The notes under the pieces: generated by a model | Told to the model about the DNA's origin: nothing | What the model saw: only the letters and a program-made list of their open reading frames with translations | Database searches by the model: none | Program-made: the position numbers and the translations under genes | Shown: positions 16,704 through 25,039 of the stretch, piece after piece | How positions within the stretch are numbered: position 1 is the first letter of the stretch | How the letters are laid out: the number at the start of each line of letters is the position of its first letter | NCBI GenBank assembly: GCA_003231975.1 | Contig: QIKW01000031.1 | Coordinates: forward strand, 1-44,546 | Length of the DNA: 44,546 nt | Direction of reading: 5' to 3' | Source: Acidimicrobiia bacterium | Lineage (GTDB): Bacteria; Actinomycetota; Acidimicrobiia; Acidimicrobiales; SZUA-35

Positions 16704-18163
16704 CGGCGCCCAATCGGGATCATCGAAAGGACCGTGCGAAGCAAGATCTTCGCGTCATTTCCAAGCGACCATGTCTCTACGTAGACATTGTCGTACTTGG
16801 TGCGCTCTGCGATGGACGTGTCGCCCCGGAGGCCATTGATCTGCGCCAACCCGGTCAGGCCACACGGCACCCTGTGGCGCGAGTTGTACCGACGGTTGTC
16901 GTTTGCGAACTCGCCAACAAAGTGGGGCCGCTCGGGACGGGGCCCAACGAAGCTCATATCGCCCTTCAAGATGTTCCAAAGTTGCGGTAGCTCATCAAGC
17001 GATGTAGCCCGCAGGATTGCGCCAAGCGAAGTTGGCTTTCGGGTGGTTTGTGCGTCCCATGTCGTATCGGATTCCTGCTCGGACGCCACTGGCATGGTGC
17101 GAAACTTCAGAATCGTGAACCGTCTGCCGTCAAGCCCGACTCGGTCCTGGGTGAAGATCACTCCAGAGCCGAGCGACGAACGAACCGCCAGCCCGATGGC
17201 CAACAGAAGCGGGCTCAGAAGCACTAAGGCGACGGCCGCAAAGAACTTGTCCAGAATCAACTTGGCCTGCCATTTGACAGAACGGTTGGGGGCGCGACGC
17301 AGCCTCACCAGTGGGAGTGACCTGATCCGTTCAACGTCTCTTCCTGAGGCGCTGCTGATCTCGAAAAGGCGGGGAACGAAGAAGAACTCGGCCTCTTCGA
17401 GGTGGTAGGACTGGATGTATTCCACCAGCATCGAATCCGGCAGCGAGGCAAAGGCGATTACGACACACGAAGCTTGGGTTGCGTGGATGGACTCGCCAAG
17501 GCTTGTTTTGTCGAATACGGGCAGTCTCCTGTCCGGCCCTCGGGCTGGAAAAGGGTCGTGGAATGCGACCGGCAACAAACCGTACTCTCGGTGTTCCGCC
17601 AGCATGTCGGCAAGTTCGGCCCCAACACTTCCGGCCCCAACAATCAGGGTTCGATGGGCAACCCACCCTCGACGTCTTGAGAAGCGCATCCCGAAATAGA
17701 AAGCGGCCCGGGCCAACACGATCAGCGGCACGGTGGCGGCAATACTCAGCCACCAGCCGCGGCCAAAGTCGGTGCCAAGCGACGAGACCGTGTTGGTGCC
17801 CCTGCTACTGAGGACATAGGTGATGGTGGCCGCAATTACCAAACGTCCAGTGAGCGCGGCCGCGTCATTGAGAGCTGATGGGTCTAGCCGGGAGCGGTAC
17901 AGCCCAGAACTTGCGGCCAGCAACACAAAGACGGGGGCCGTAAGTAGGGCGGGCACCAGGCCAGGTCCGAATCCGTAGAGCACCGCGGCCACAACAGCAA
18001 GATCGATGGCTGCGATCCAGGGGCCGATCCCGAACCGAGTCAATCGTTTGAATCCTTCAGACGCTGAGGAAGGGCTAATAGGGGGTGTTTGGTGGTCCGG
18101 TAACGGTGGCGGTGATTGCCGCGTTTCGGTTTCCCATCTTTGGGGTAAGTGAAGGATCGCCAA
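16700..18163 (-). CDS. Initiating sugar-phosphate transferase (undecaprenyl-phosphate glycosyl-1-phosphate transferase family)
   Basis: The 487-residue protein has the full layout of WbaP/WcaJ-like enzymes. There are four to five N-terminal membrane spans and a nucleotide-binding-like middle domain (TLIVGAGSVGAELADML). Then come a membrane helix (AKLILDKFFAAVALVLLSP) and the catalytic bacterial sugar transferase domain with QDRVGLDGRRFTILKFRTM, SLDELPQLWNILKGDMSFVG and PRPERP. It loads the first sugar phosphate onto undecaprenyl phosphate and so starts repeat-unit assembly. The frame is open back to a GTG at 18268, with an ATG at 18247. I prefer the TTG at 18163 because AGAGG lies 9 nt before it and the extra residues look unrelated. 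It is the first gene of the minus-strand operon. Confidence 0.88.
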   Translation of the reverse strand: MAILHLPQRWETETRQSPPPLPDHQTPPISPSSASEGFKRLTRFGIGPWIAAIDLAVVAAVLYGFGPGLVPALLTAPVFVLLAASSGLYRSRLDPSALNDAAALTGRLVIAATITYVLSSRGTNTVSSLGTDFGRGWWLSIAATVPLIVLARAAFYFGMRFSRRRGWVAHRTLIVGAGSVGAELADMLAEHREYGLLPVAFHDPFPARGPDRRLPVFDKTSLGESIHATQASCVVIAFASLPDSMLVEYIQSYHLEEAEFFFVPRLFEISSASGRDVERIRSLPLVRLRRAPNRSVKWQAKLILDKFFAAVALVLLSPLLLAIGLAVRSSLGSGVIFTQDRVGLDGRRFTILKFRTMPVASEQESDTTWDAQTTRKPTSLGAILRATSLDELPQLWNILKGDMSFVGPRPERPHFVGEFANDNRRYNSRHRVPCGLTGLAQINGLRGDTSIAERTKYDNVYVETWSLGNDAKILLRTVLSMIPIGRR

Positions 18164-18330
18164 CGGTGAGCACCTCTGTCCCTCATAATTGACGCCAGCC
18201 ACAACCCTCGCATGGCACGCGACGTCTTGGTTGGCGAAATCTAACATGACCTGGGCCCCGAGCGGCACGGGGGAGTCATTTGATTATGAGTCAATCCACT
18301 AGTCTCACGGACCACATTCCAACCGAGGTG

Positions 18331-18336
18331 TACCCT
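18331..18336 (+). promoter_or_regulatory. -10 box for leaderless plus-strand operon (coiled-coil to flippase)
   Basis: TACCCT, 7 nt before the ATG at 18344. The 180 bp between 18163 and 18344 holds the divergent promoters of the two exopolysaccharide operons. A CATAAT on the minus strand near 18281-18286 is a possible -10 for the sugar transferase operon. Confidence 0.4.
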
Positions 18337-18343
18337 CAGCAGC

Positions 18344-18649
18344 ATGAGTAACGCCCCGCTTGGTGGCCTTGAACCCCTCACGCACAGGCCAGCCAGGCTG
18401 CTTTCGTTGTTCGCAACAGACGAATCGTTCACCGATTCCGAAGTGGCGGCCTTGCGACGCGAGGTTGAAGACCTCAAAGCAAAACTAGCGTCTCGAACAG
18501 AAAGCTGGCGGCAAGTACTTAGGCAACTCTCCGAAGCCGAGAGCGCCTTGTGTCACTTGCGGGGTGAGTTGACAAGCGAAAAACACGAACCGCTTAGTGA
18601 CACCGATTGGGACAAGATTGTGGCGCCAGTCGTCGCGGTGGGTCAATGA
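18344..18649 (+). CDS. Small coiled-coil protein of unknown function
   Basis: A 101-residue protein with no recognised family. Residues about 32-80 form an amphipathic heptad pattern rich in Leu, Glu, Arg and Lys (EVAALRREVEDLKAKLASR and the following 30 residues), a probable coiled coil. The N-terminus is Pro-rich and no signal or membrane segment is present. It is the first gene of the four-gene plus-strand operon ending with the flippase, so it may be a scaffold or regulator for polysaccharide assembly. Its last 53 bases overlap the start proposed for the next gene. The ATG is supported by the -10 box 7 nt upstream. Confidence 0.6.
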   Translation: MSNAPLGGLEPLTHRPARLLSLFATDESFTDSEVAALRREVEDLKAKLASRTESWRQVLRQLSEAESALCHLRGELTSEKHEPLSDTDWDKIVAPVVAVGQ

Positions 18650-19295
18650 TGAAAGGGCCGCTGCGCTGGTAGCCAAGCGAGAGCGAAGCTCCGATGTTTT
18701 CCAAGTCTGGCTGGTAGCAGCGTGTTTGTTGTTGCTCAGTCTTGTGATGTTCACGGTCATCTTCTTTCAGGACATCACAACCGTTGGCTTGCTTACAAGA
18801 GATCCTTCAGAAACCGTTGGTGAGCCTTGGTATTTGGGTGCCGCCTCTTCGTTGGGCGGAATCGGCTGGTCCGCAGCGGTCTCGTTCTTTGGATTTGCCG
18901 CCGTGCTTGTTTGGCGATCTGGCGGTGACGGAGCAGTGTCGCTGTTCTGCGCAGCCTTGTTTTCGTTGCTGATGCTGATCGACGACGTCTTCTTGCTGCA
19001 CGACGATATCTTGTTGCGTCTGGTCGGTTCCGAAGCCCCAATTTATGCTGGCTATGTAGTGCTCGCCGGGGTGTGGTTCGGCGCCAGCATCAAGCACTTC
19101 GACAGAACCACCTTCCCAGCTCTTGTGATTGCCGTTGCATTCTTGGGTACCTCTGTGCTCATAGATCTATTTTGGGACTCAGATACAGATGTGCGGCTGG
19201 TGTTCGAGGAGGGGTCCAAGTTTGCCGGAATCTGGTTGTGGGCTCTTTTTGCCATGGTGATGGGAGTGACTCGAATAGAGCAGTCGGCAACATGA
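18597..19295 (+). CDS. Unknown six-span membrane protein of the exopolysaccharide operon
   Basis: The 232-residue protein has six hydrophobic spans, at about 36-58, 79-101, 107-130, 141-160, 168-186 and 198-215. An acidic pair of motifs (LIDDVFLLHDD) lies between spans 3 and 4, and LIDLFWDSDTD after span 5. I do not recognise the family. The acidic membrane-proximal residues suggest a metal- or lipid-binding role, but that is only a guess. The start is uncertain: GTG 18597 overlaps the previous gene by 53 bp, and TTG 18618 is the other option; neither has a clear ribosome binding site. Its stop overlaps the ATP-grasp ATG (ATGA). Confidence 0.65.
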   Translation: MTPIGTRLWRQSSRWVNDERAAALVAKRERSSDVFQVWLVAACLLLLSLVMFTVIFFQDITTVGLLTRDPSETVGEPWYLGAASSLGGIGWSAAVSFFGFAAVLVWRSGGDGAVSLFCAALFSLLMLIDDVFLLHDDILLRLVGSEAPIYAGYVVLAGVWFGASIKHFDRTTFPALVIAVAFLGTSVLIDLFWDSDTDVRLVFEEGSKFAGIWLWALFAMVMGVTRIEQSAT

Positions 19296-20521
19296 TTGAC
19301 CCGAGGCCGGCGGTGCTGGTCACCGATACCGGTCACACCACGGGGCTCACCGTTCTGAGATCCCTGGCCAGGGGCGGCTGGCGTGTGGTTGCAACCAATC
19401 CAGCGGCCCAACCGCGGTGGGCCAGATCAACCCTGGCAGATGCCTGGTATCAAGTCCCGTCTCCGGAGTTCGAGCCGCTTCGGTCGGCCGAGGTAACAGC
19501 CCAGATTGCCCGATCCGAGGGGGTGGATCTGGTTTTTCCGACAACCGACAAGTCGATCTTTCCGATCGATTCCAACCGGGATCTCTTTGGCGACGAGATT
19601 GCGTTTGCTCTGGCCTCTTCTGCTTCCCTCGCTACCGCCAGGAACAAGGAGGCCACAACTGCTCTGGCAACATCACTTGGCATCCCAACGCCACAATCGG
19701 TGACGATTCGATCCAGCGCAGAAGCCGAGGCAGCAGCCGCTCAAGTTGGTTGGCCTGTTGTGATCAAACCTCTGACTTCCCACCAGCCAGACTCCACCGG
19801 GCGAATCACCACCAGAGCTGTTCGACATGCTGCCAACCTGGAGGAGTTGTTGGAAGGTATCACGCACCCAACCGTGGGAGCCATGCCTCTGCAAATCCAG
19901 CAACGGGTGGGCGGCGTTGGTGTTGGGATCGAACTACTGCTCAAGGATGGAGTGGTGCAGGCTGCCTTCCAGCACCGCAGGCTGCACGAGGTCCCGCTGT
20001 CCGGCGGGATGAGTTCGTTGCGGGTTGCGGAAGTTCCGGATGGAGATCTTCTTGAATACAGCTCCCGGCTTCTGGGCGCCATGAAGTGGGACGGCCTTGC
20101 GATGGTGGAGTACAAGGTTGCCGACTCTGACTGTCATTTGCTGGAGGTCAACGGCAGGGTATGGGGCTCGATTGCCTTGCCCGTGAGAGCCGGGATGGAT
20201 TTCCCGCTGCTGACGGCTCAGCAACTCTTCCCGGAGACTCCAGGCGAACCGGCAAGCAAGCTGATAGTTGAGGGCATGCAGTGTCGTAACCTCGAGCTGG
20301 AACTTCGGTGGTTGTTGGCAGCAGGCAAACGCATGGGGTCAGCAACCCGTCCGGCCACGTTCGGCGAGGTGGCTCGAACCGCGATGGCACTGGTCGATCC
20401 ACGCACCCAATTCGACGTGCAAACGCTGGCAGACTGGCGACCCGGCGTGCATGACGGGCTGCTTGCCTTCCAGCGGATCGGGAGCGAGATCATCTCCAAA
20501 GCAGCCATCGAGCGAAGGTGA
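19292..20521 (+). CDS. ATP-grasp family ligase
   Basis: A 409-residue protein. The pre-ATP-grasp domain starts AVLVTDTGHTTGLTVLRSL. Next come the ATP-grasp central strands: GWPVVIKPLTSH (the ATP-binding Lys), LQIQQRVGGVGVGIELLLKDG, and the metal-binding MVEYKVADSDCHLLEVNGRVWGSIALP, with Glu and Asn in EVNGR. The fold makes an amide or ester bond through an acyl-phosphate. Carbamoyl-phosphate-synthase-like ATP-grasps in glycan loci could add an amino acid or other acid to a sugar; the substrate here is unknown. The frame is open from 19073, but the ATG at 19292 sits in an ATGA overlap with the membrane protein stop. Its own stop overlaps the flippase GTG. Confidence 0.85.
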   Translation: MIDPRPAVLVTDTGHTTGLTVLRSLARGGWRVVATNPAAQPRWARSTLADAWYQVPSPEFEPLRSAEVTAQIARSEGVDLVFPTTDKSIFPIDSNRDLFGDEIAFALASSASLATARNKEATTALATSLGIPTPQSVTIRSSAEAEAAAAQVGWPVVIKPLTSHQPDSTGRITTRAVRHAANLEELLEGITHPTVGAMPLQIQQRVGGVGVGIELLLKDGVVQAAFQHRRLHEVPLSGGMSSLRVAEVPDGDLLEYSSRLLGAMKWDGLAMVEYKVADSDCHLLEVNGRVWGSIALPVRAGMDFPLLTAQQLFPETPGEPASKLIVEGMQCRNLELELRWLLAAGKRMGSATRPATFGEVARTAMALVDPRTQFDVQTLADWRPGVHDGLLAFQRIGSEIISKAAIERR

Positions 20522-21948
20522 GCCAAGCAGGCTCTGAGATAGGCCAGCCCGGCCGTTTTGCGGCCAACACCGCAGTGCTAATTGCTGGCAGGTTGGTGGT
20601 GGCGGTCCTAGGTTGGGGTGGCACCGTCCTCATTGCGCGCGACCTTGGCGCCGAAGGCTTCGGGCAGTTCACCCTGTTGTTCAGCCTGCTCGGCATGTTG
20701 TCGATTGTGACCGACATGGGGGTAGGGCGAGTTGCGGTTGCTGCGCTTCTCGATCCCAAGATCGACCGTGCTGCGTTTGCCGGAACCTACGTGGTTCTTC
20801 GCACAGTGCTTGGGCTTGCCGGGTACTTGCTGCTGCTTGGGTTTGTCTGGTTGGCGAATTATCCGCCCGTAGTCTTTCAGGCCGCGCTGATTGGGGGGCT
20901 GGTGGTTGTGATTTCCACACCCTCCCACGCCTACGACGTCGCGTTTCAGGTTCGGGATCGGCTTGCTCCACTTGCTGTGGCCGGGGTCTTCGGGCAGTTG
21001 GCGCAGGTGTCGCTAACCATTGCTCTGGTTCTTCGTGGCGGCTCACTGGTTTGGTTCGTGGTTCCAGCCGTGCTGAACGACCTGGTGATCCTGTTCTGGA
21101 AGGTACCTGCAGCTCACCGACTCACCGGGTTTCGCTACCGGGTCGATCTGAAAATCTGGTCTGACCTAATCAAAGAGGCCATTCCTCTTTCAGCCGGTGC
21201 CGCCTTTGTCACCATCTACTACCGAGTCGACTCCATCATGCTCTCCAAGCTCGACACGTTTTCGGCTGTCGGGTCATATGGCGTGGCCTACAAATTCGTG
21301 GACTTGGTCCACTTCCTGCCAACCGCGGTGGGAATGGCACTGCTGGCGCCGCTGACCGCAGCCTGGCCTCAGAAGCCAGAGGACTTTCACAACAGGGCCG
21401 CCGAGGCGTTGCGCCTGTTGGCGATTGCGGCGGGGGCGGTGTGGCTTGGATTCTGGCTGTTCTCAACCGAGGCCGTTGGTCTGCTCTATGGCTCTGAGTA
21501 TCGCAATTCCGGGTTAGCGACCTCGATCGTCGTGACCGGCGAAACTCTCACTTTTGCGTCAACGGTGGCAATCACGGCGCTCATCGCCACGAACCGCCAT
21601 CGCTGGTATCCGGTGATCACACTCGGCGGGCTGGTGGCAAACGTGGCTTTGAACCTGGTGTTCATCCCCCGGTGGTCTTTCGAGGGGGCAGCCGTTACCA
21701 CGCTGCTCACCGAGGCCTTGGTGCTGATTTTCCTCTGGCAACGGTTTTCCCGGATTCCAGGCTGGTCTTCCAGGGATCAGCTCGGCACTCTGTGGCGTTT
21801 GCCACTTGCGGTGCTGGCCGGAGTTGCAGCAGCTGTTCTAGTGAAGATGTTTGCACCCTGGCCGGTGGCCGCGGCGGCAGGCATTGGCTGCTACGGGGGC
21901 GCTGTGATCGCCCTTCGGGTCCTGCCGTCATGGCGGCCGGCCGGGTAG
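20518..21948 (+). CDS. wzx: Oligosaccharide flippase (Wzx, MVF/MATE-like superfamily)
   Basis: A 476-residue protein with about 12-14 hydrophobic spans. The N-terminal family signature is NTAVLIAGRLVVAVLGWGGTVLIARDLGAEGFGQF, and the central segment IYYRVDSIMLSKLDTFSAVGSYGVAYKFVDL contains the typical position of loop and pore residues. It moves the lipid-linked repeat unit across the cytoplasmic membrane. The start is a GTG in a GTGA overlap with the ATP-grasp stop. It is the last gene of its operon; a hairpin at 21990-22018 lies downstream. The gene symbol follows function and context, not proven orthology. Confidence 0.88.
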   Translation: MSQAGSEIGQPGRFAANTAVLIAGRLVVAVLGWGGTVLIARDLGAEGFGQFTLLFSLLGMLSIVTDMGVGRVAVAALLDPKIDRAAFAGTYVVLRTVLGLAGYLLLLGFVWLANYPPVVFQAALIGGLVVVISTPSHAYDVAFQVRDRLAPLAVAGVFGQLAQVSLTIALVLRGGSLVWFVVPAVLNDLVILFWKVPAAHRLTGFRYRVDLKIWSDLIKEAIPLSAGAAFVTIYYRVDSIMLSKLDTFSAVGSYGVAYKFVDLVHFLPTAVGMALLAPLTAAWPQKPEDFHNRAAEALRLLAIAAGAVWLGFWLFSTEAVGLLYGSEYRNSGLATSIVVTGETLTFASTVAITALIATNRHRWYPVITLGGLVANVALNLVFIPRWSFEGAAVTTLLTEALVLIFLWQRFSRIPGWSSRDQLGTLWRLPLAVLAGVAAAVLVKMFAPWPVAAAAGIGCYGGAVIALRVLPSWRPAG

Positions 21949-21989
21949 CGCGGTCGGGGCACGCCCCTGGCCAGGCCGGAAGCTAACAC

Positions 21990-22018
21990 CTCCCAGCCCG
22001 GCCAGATGTGGCTGGGAG
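21990..22018. terminator. Hairpin between convergent flippase and YCII genes
   Basis: A 9-bp perfect inverted repeat (CTCCCAGCC at 21990-21998 and GGCTGGGAG at 22010-22018) with an 11-nt loop, directly abutting the YCII stop codon. There is no T-run on either side, so it is a possible bidirectional terminator of the non-canonical actinobacterial kind. Confidence 0.5.
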
Positions 22019-22336
22019 CTAGATTTCGATGGCTTCGGCAACCTCCACGTTGCCGCCGCCTGCCAGCACTGGGCAGCCTTTGGCCACATCAACAGCAGCA
22101 TCGATGCTGTCGGCGTTGATGATGCTGTACCCGGTTAGCGGGTTGACACCCCCGCCGTCCGAAGCGCTGCCGTTTGATGCGACAGTTCGGGCCTGGGTGA
22201 GCGGATTGCCGGGATCAACCAGCGAAGCCCCCAAGCCTTGGAACCAGGCCCCCCATTGGGCCATGATCTTCTCGGTTTCCTCTGCCGACTCTGGCATTGG
22301 ACCGCCGCCGTGATAAGCCAACACATACTTTGTCAT
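22019..22336 (-). CDS. YCII-related domain protein
   Basis: A 105-residue single-domain protein: TKYVLAYHGGGPMPESAEE at the start, WGAWFQGLGASLVDPGNPL in the middle with the conserved region around the putative active-site His/Asp, and GYSIINADSIDAAVDVAKGCP at the end. This is the YCII/DGPF ferredoxin-like fold. Its biochemical role is uncertain; related proteins often accompany sigma factors or regulators. The ATG at 22336 follows AGGGAGAGAG, a good ribosome binding site. The longer open frame to 22444 overlaps the regulatory region. The divergent TetR gene probably regulates it. Confidence 0.85.
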   Translation of the reverse strand: MTKYVLAYHGGGPMPESAEETEKIMAQWGAWFQGLGASLVDPGNPLTQARTVASNGSASDGGGVNPLTGYSIINADSIDAAVDVAKGCPVLAGGGNVEVAEAIEI

Positions 22337-22489
22337 GGGGATCTCTCTCCCTGTTAAAGCCCGGCGTATCCGAGCGCTTAGTGACAAGACGATCACCATC
22401 GGGCCACATGGACACATCAGAGCAGTTGTTTCGAAAATCCGCACTCTGGGGCTAGTTGTCTCGTAGTGTCAGATCCTTGTCGGGTGGGC

Positions 22490-22495
22490 TATTCT
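22490..22495 (+). promoter_or_regulatory. -10 box for leaderless TetR transcript
   Basis: TATTCT, 6 nt before the GTG at 22502. It favours that start over the GTG at 22466. Confidence 0.45.
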
Positions 22496-22501
22496 CAGAA
22501 T

Positions 22502-23074
22502 GTGGTAACCCGTTCCCAGCATCGCCGCCACATGCTCATGGTCCTTAGCGCCGCGGCGTGCGAGTTGTTCGAGGAGCGGGGGATTGCAGCCACTGTCTAT
22601 GAGGTGGCCGAGCGGGCGGGCGTTGCTCGTCGCACAGTCTTTCGCTACATCGATCACAAGGAAGATCTGGCGTTCCTGCACCCTCGCATCTGGCTCGACA
22701 TCTTCACTGAAGCCGAGGCTGAAGTGACAGGCAAGCCACTGCGTGAACGCCTCCTGCACGGAGCCCGCCGAATCAGCGAACACATCGACAACGACCCGGC
22801 GCCGGTGCGGCGAGCCATGCGGGTGGCCCAAAGCATTCCAGAACTGGCCAAAGGGAACGCGGTTGTGCAACAGCAGTGGATTGAACGACTAATGCACGAG
22901 GTTCGCCAAGACCAACCCGAGGCAGACGAGTTCCAGGCTCATATTCTCGCGGCTGCGGTAATGGGGGTCATCAGCGCCGCGGTTATCGACTGGTACAACG
23001 GGCCAGACAACACGCCATTGGTCGATCTAGTTGAGCGTGGCCTCGACTACCTCAAGCCTGTTCTGAACGCCTGA
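22502..23074 (+). CDS. TetR/AcrR-family transcriptional regulator
   Basis: With the GTG at 22502 the protein has 190 residues. The N-terminal helix-turn-helix is clear: AACELFEERGIAATVYEVAERAGVARRTVFRYIDHKEDL at about 19-57. The rest is an all-helical ligand-binding domain, with AAVMGVISAAVIDWYNG near the C-terminus. An alternative GTG at 22466 would add 12 residues, but the TATTCT box 6 nt before 22502 fits a leaderless message. It is divergent from the YCII gene with about 165 bp between starts. I found no convincing operator palindrome there. It converges with the nucleoside hydrolase. Confidence 0.88.
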   Translation: MVTRSQHRRHMLMVLSAAACELFEERGIAATVYEVAERAGVARRTVFRYIDHKEDLAFLHPRIWLDIFTEAEAEVTGKPLRERLLHGARRISEHIDNDPAPVRRAMRVAQSIPELAKGNAVVQQQWIERLMHEVRQDQPEADEFQAHILAAAVMGVISAAVIDWYNGPDNTPLVDLVERGLDYLKPVLNA

Positions 23075-23084
23075 GAGTCTGCGG

Positions 23085-24002
23085 TCAGTTGAGCTGGGAG
23101 ACAAGCCTGGTTAACAGTGCGAAGAATCCGTCAGCATCGACCTCAAGTGCCACTGCGCAGTTCGGACTTTGGACTGAACGTCCGTAGCTCAATCCGTTGG
23201 CTGTGTCCACATCAACGCGCATCAGCTCAGTCTCGAACAGCTCAGGTTGAATGAGCCACGCAACGGTGCATGGGTCGTGCAGAGCGGGCCCGTCGAAGCC
23301 ATATTGGTCTCTGTAAATGTCGGCGAAGAAGCCCAGCATCTGGGCAAACACCGGGCCGGCGTTGTTGGCCAGGTCGTTTAACGCGGCGATCCGGGGCGGC
23401 GTTGCCAAAACTTGATGCGTGACGTTGAGACCGAACATCACGGTCCGCACTCCAGATTCGAGCACTATCTGGGCTGCGTGCGGGTCGCTCATCATGTTGA
23501 ATTCAGCTGCCGGAGAATCATTTCCATAATCAGTCGAGCCGCCCATGAAGACAATTTGATCGATCTTGTCTGCCACGTCTGGGGCCAGCCGAAGGACCAT
23601 TGCGAGGTTGGTTAGTGGACCGGTGGCGACGATGGTTCGCGGCTCGGAGACAGTTCGTAGGTGATCGATCAAGAAGTTGACAGCGTCGCCCGAAGTGGGT
23701 TTGTGTGAAGGTTGAGGAATACCAGGAGCCTCAAGTCCGGTGGCACCGTGGTAACCAGCGGCGTCTACCTTCTTGGTGAGCAGGGAGCGTTGCACTCCGG
23801 CGTGGACGGGAGCATCGGATCCGATCCAATCGAGCACGCGCAGAGCGTTGTTCGTCGTGTTGTCGAGGCCAACGTTGCCGTACGTGGTCGTCACCGCTTC
23901 GATGTGGAGCTTGGCGCTCGCATGAGCTATTGCGAGGGCGAAGGCGTCGTCGATCCCTGGGTCGCAGTCGAATAGGACGGGAGCCGTGCTGGAGCGAGAC
24001 AT
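23085..24002 (-). CDS. Inosine/uridine-preferring nucleoside hydrolase
   Basis: A 305-residue enzyme. The calcium-binding signature LFDCDPGIDDAFAL at 10-23 holds Asp12, Asp14, Asp18 and Asp19. Other IUNH segments follow: VTTTYGNVGLDNTTNNALRVL, IVATGPLTNLAMVLRL, IVFMGGSTDYGNDSPAAEFN, and HDPCTVAWLI with the catalytic-site His. It hydrolyses the N-glycosidic bond of nucleosides for salvage. The frame stays open to 24716 but without family sequence. The ATG at 24002 has TATATT 5 nt upstream, so a leaderless message fits. Confidence 0.92.
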   Translation of the reverse strand: MSRSSTAPVLFDCDPGIDDAFALAIAHASAKLHIEAVTTTYGNVGLDNTTNNALRVLDWIGSDAPVHAGVQRSLLTKKVDAAGYHGATGLEAPGIPQPSHKPTSGDAVNFLIDHLRTVSEPRTIVATGPLTNLAMVLRLAPDVADKIDQIVFMGGSTDYGNDSPAAEFNMMSDPHAAQIVLESGVRTVMFGLNVTHQVLATPPRIAALNDLANNAGPVFAQMLGFFADIYRDQYGFDGPALHDPCTVAWLIQPELFETELMRVDVDTANGLSYGRSVQSPNCAVALEVDADGFFALLTRLVSQLN

Positions 24003-24007
24003 ACCGC

Positions 24008-24013
24008 AATATA
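24008..24013 (-). promoter_or_regulatory. -10 box for leaderless nucleoside hydrolase transcript
   Basis: TATATT on the minus strand, 5 nt before the ATG at 24002. Confidence 0.45.
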
Positions 24014-24207
24014 GATTGAGCGTCCTTGGTAACGGTTTGGTCGAAGGGCAGTACCGATCTCTGCCCTGTGGGCTTGAGCGCCCACCGGTAGAGCCAGGGA
24101 ACGTCAGCAGTGTCAGCCGGTCCAGTGATCGAACGGCCTTGGTGGAGCAACTTCCAGTAGGATCGGGCGTCGTGTTGGCCAAAGGATAGAGGAGAGGTCT
24201 CGCCCCG

Positions 24208-24861
24208 GTGGATGCTGAGCTGAAGTCGGCCACCGAGCGATGGTTTGTGCGCCAGGGGCTACCACATGCGATCGACGAGTATTCGGCGGCCGAGGACGTG
24301 TTCACCCGGGCAACGCCGTTCCTGACGGGCGTGTTCTTCCTTGAGGTCTTCGCCTCATTTGACGACCGGTTCAAGGGCGGGCAGCAGCTTGGGGCGTTCG
24401 TTGCTGGGGCGGCGATCATGGTGGCGGCGGTGGCGCTGGTCAACCGCTTTCGGGGCAGGCGCGCCTTTGCACTGCCAGACGACATCGGGGTGGTGGAGCT
24501 GGCACTGTTTGTCTTCGTTCCTGCGATCTTGCCCACCCTGTTCTCAAACGAAAGGGGCTGGCGATTCCTGGCCCTGGTGGCGTTCGGTCTGCTGGCGGTC
24601 CGAGCCTCGACCATTGAGCAATGGACAACAGCAGACTTGAAAGTCCTCGCCTCGTTCGATTTCCTGGGATCAGCCATCGTGGTCACGTGGGAGCACTTGG
24701 CCGTGGCGGGTTTCATAGCGGCGTTCTCGTCGTTGCAGTTTGCAGTATCGATGGTTACCGACAGCGCCTACCGCGATGAGTTCTATGACGACGTCACCGG
24801 CAAGATTCGCCGAACCTTGGCTGTGCGAGCCTTGTATCTTGACCAACTCGACCCAAACTGA
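24208..24861 (+). CDS. Membrane protein of unknown function
   Basis: A 217-residue protein with four to five hydrophobic spans, roughly 64-82, 95-113, 120-135 and 150-175, and a charged C-terminal cytoplasmic tail (YRDEFYDDVTGKIRRTLAVRAL). I do not recognise a family. The GTG at 24208 follows a GGAGAGG at 24190-24196, a fair ribosome binding site with a long spacer. It stands alone on the plus strand and is followed by a strong terminator-like hairpin at 24934-24990. Confidence 0.7.
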   Translation: MDAELKSATERWFVRQGLPHAIDEYSAAEDVFTRATPFLTGVFFLEVFASFDDRFKGGQQLGAFVAGAAIMVAAVALVNRFRGRRAFALPDDIGVVELALFVFVPAILPTLFSNERGWRFLALVAFGLLAVRASTIEQWTTADLKVLASFDFLGSAIVVTWEHLAVAGFIAAFSSLQFAVSMVTDSAYRDEFYDDVTGKIRRTLAVRALYLDQLDPN

Positions 24862-24933
24862 GGGTTTGTTGCTCCAGCTTCCGGCTTGTCTGATTGGCCG
24901 TCCCCAGCATCTCCCAGAGTAGATCGTGCGGTT

Positions 24934-24990
24934 GAACTGGCATGGATTAGTGGCGAAAACGCACCTAATCCATGCCAGTTCCCCTTTTTC
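24934..24990 (+). terminator. Strong stem-loop with T-run
   Basis: A perfect 17-bp inverted repeat (24934-24950 and 24965-24981) with a 14-nt loop is followed by C then five T at 24985-24989. It is an intrinsic-terminator shape for the plus-strand membrane protein gene, 73 bp downstream of its stop. The stem is unusually long for a terminator and is not GC-rich, so it could also be a small mobile repeat at the island edge. Confidence 0.65.
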
Positions 24991-25039
24991 GCTGAGCGGA
25001 ACCATCCTCGGCGTGCGTGCCACAGCCCTGTGGTTGGTG

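Noticed and set aside
19073-19291. Upstream extension of the ATP-grasp gene
   Set aside because: It runs through the six-span membrane protein in another frame; the ATGA start at 19292 fits the operon pattern.
22337-22501. TetR operator between the YCII and TetR genes
   Set aside because: I looked for an inverted repeat of 14-20 bp and found only short, imperfect matches.
24003-24716. Long upstream extension of the nucleoside hydrolase
   Set aside because: The sequence is Ser/Arg/Thr-rich, overlaps the membrane protein on the other strand, and the family signature starts just after the ATG at 24002.
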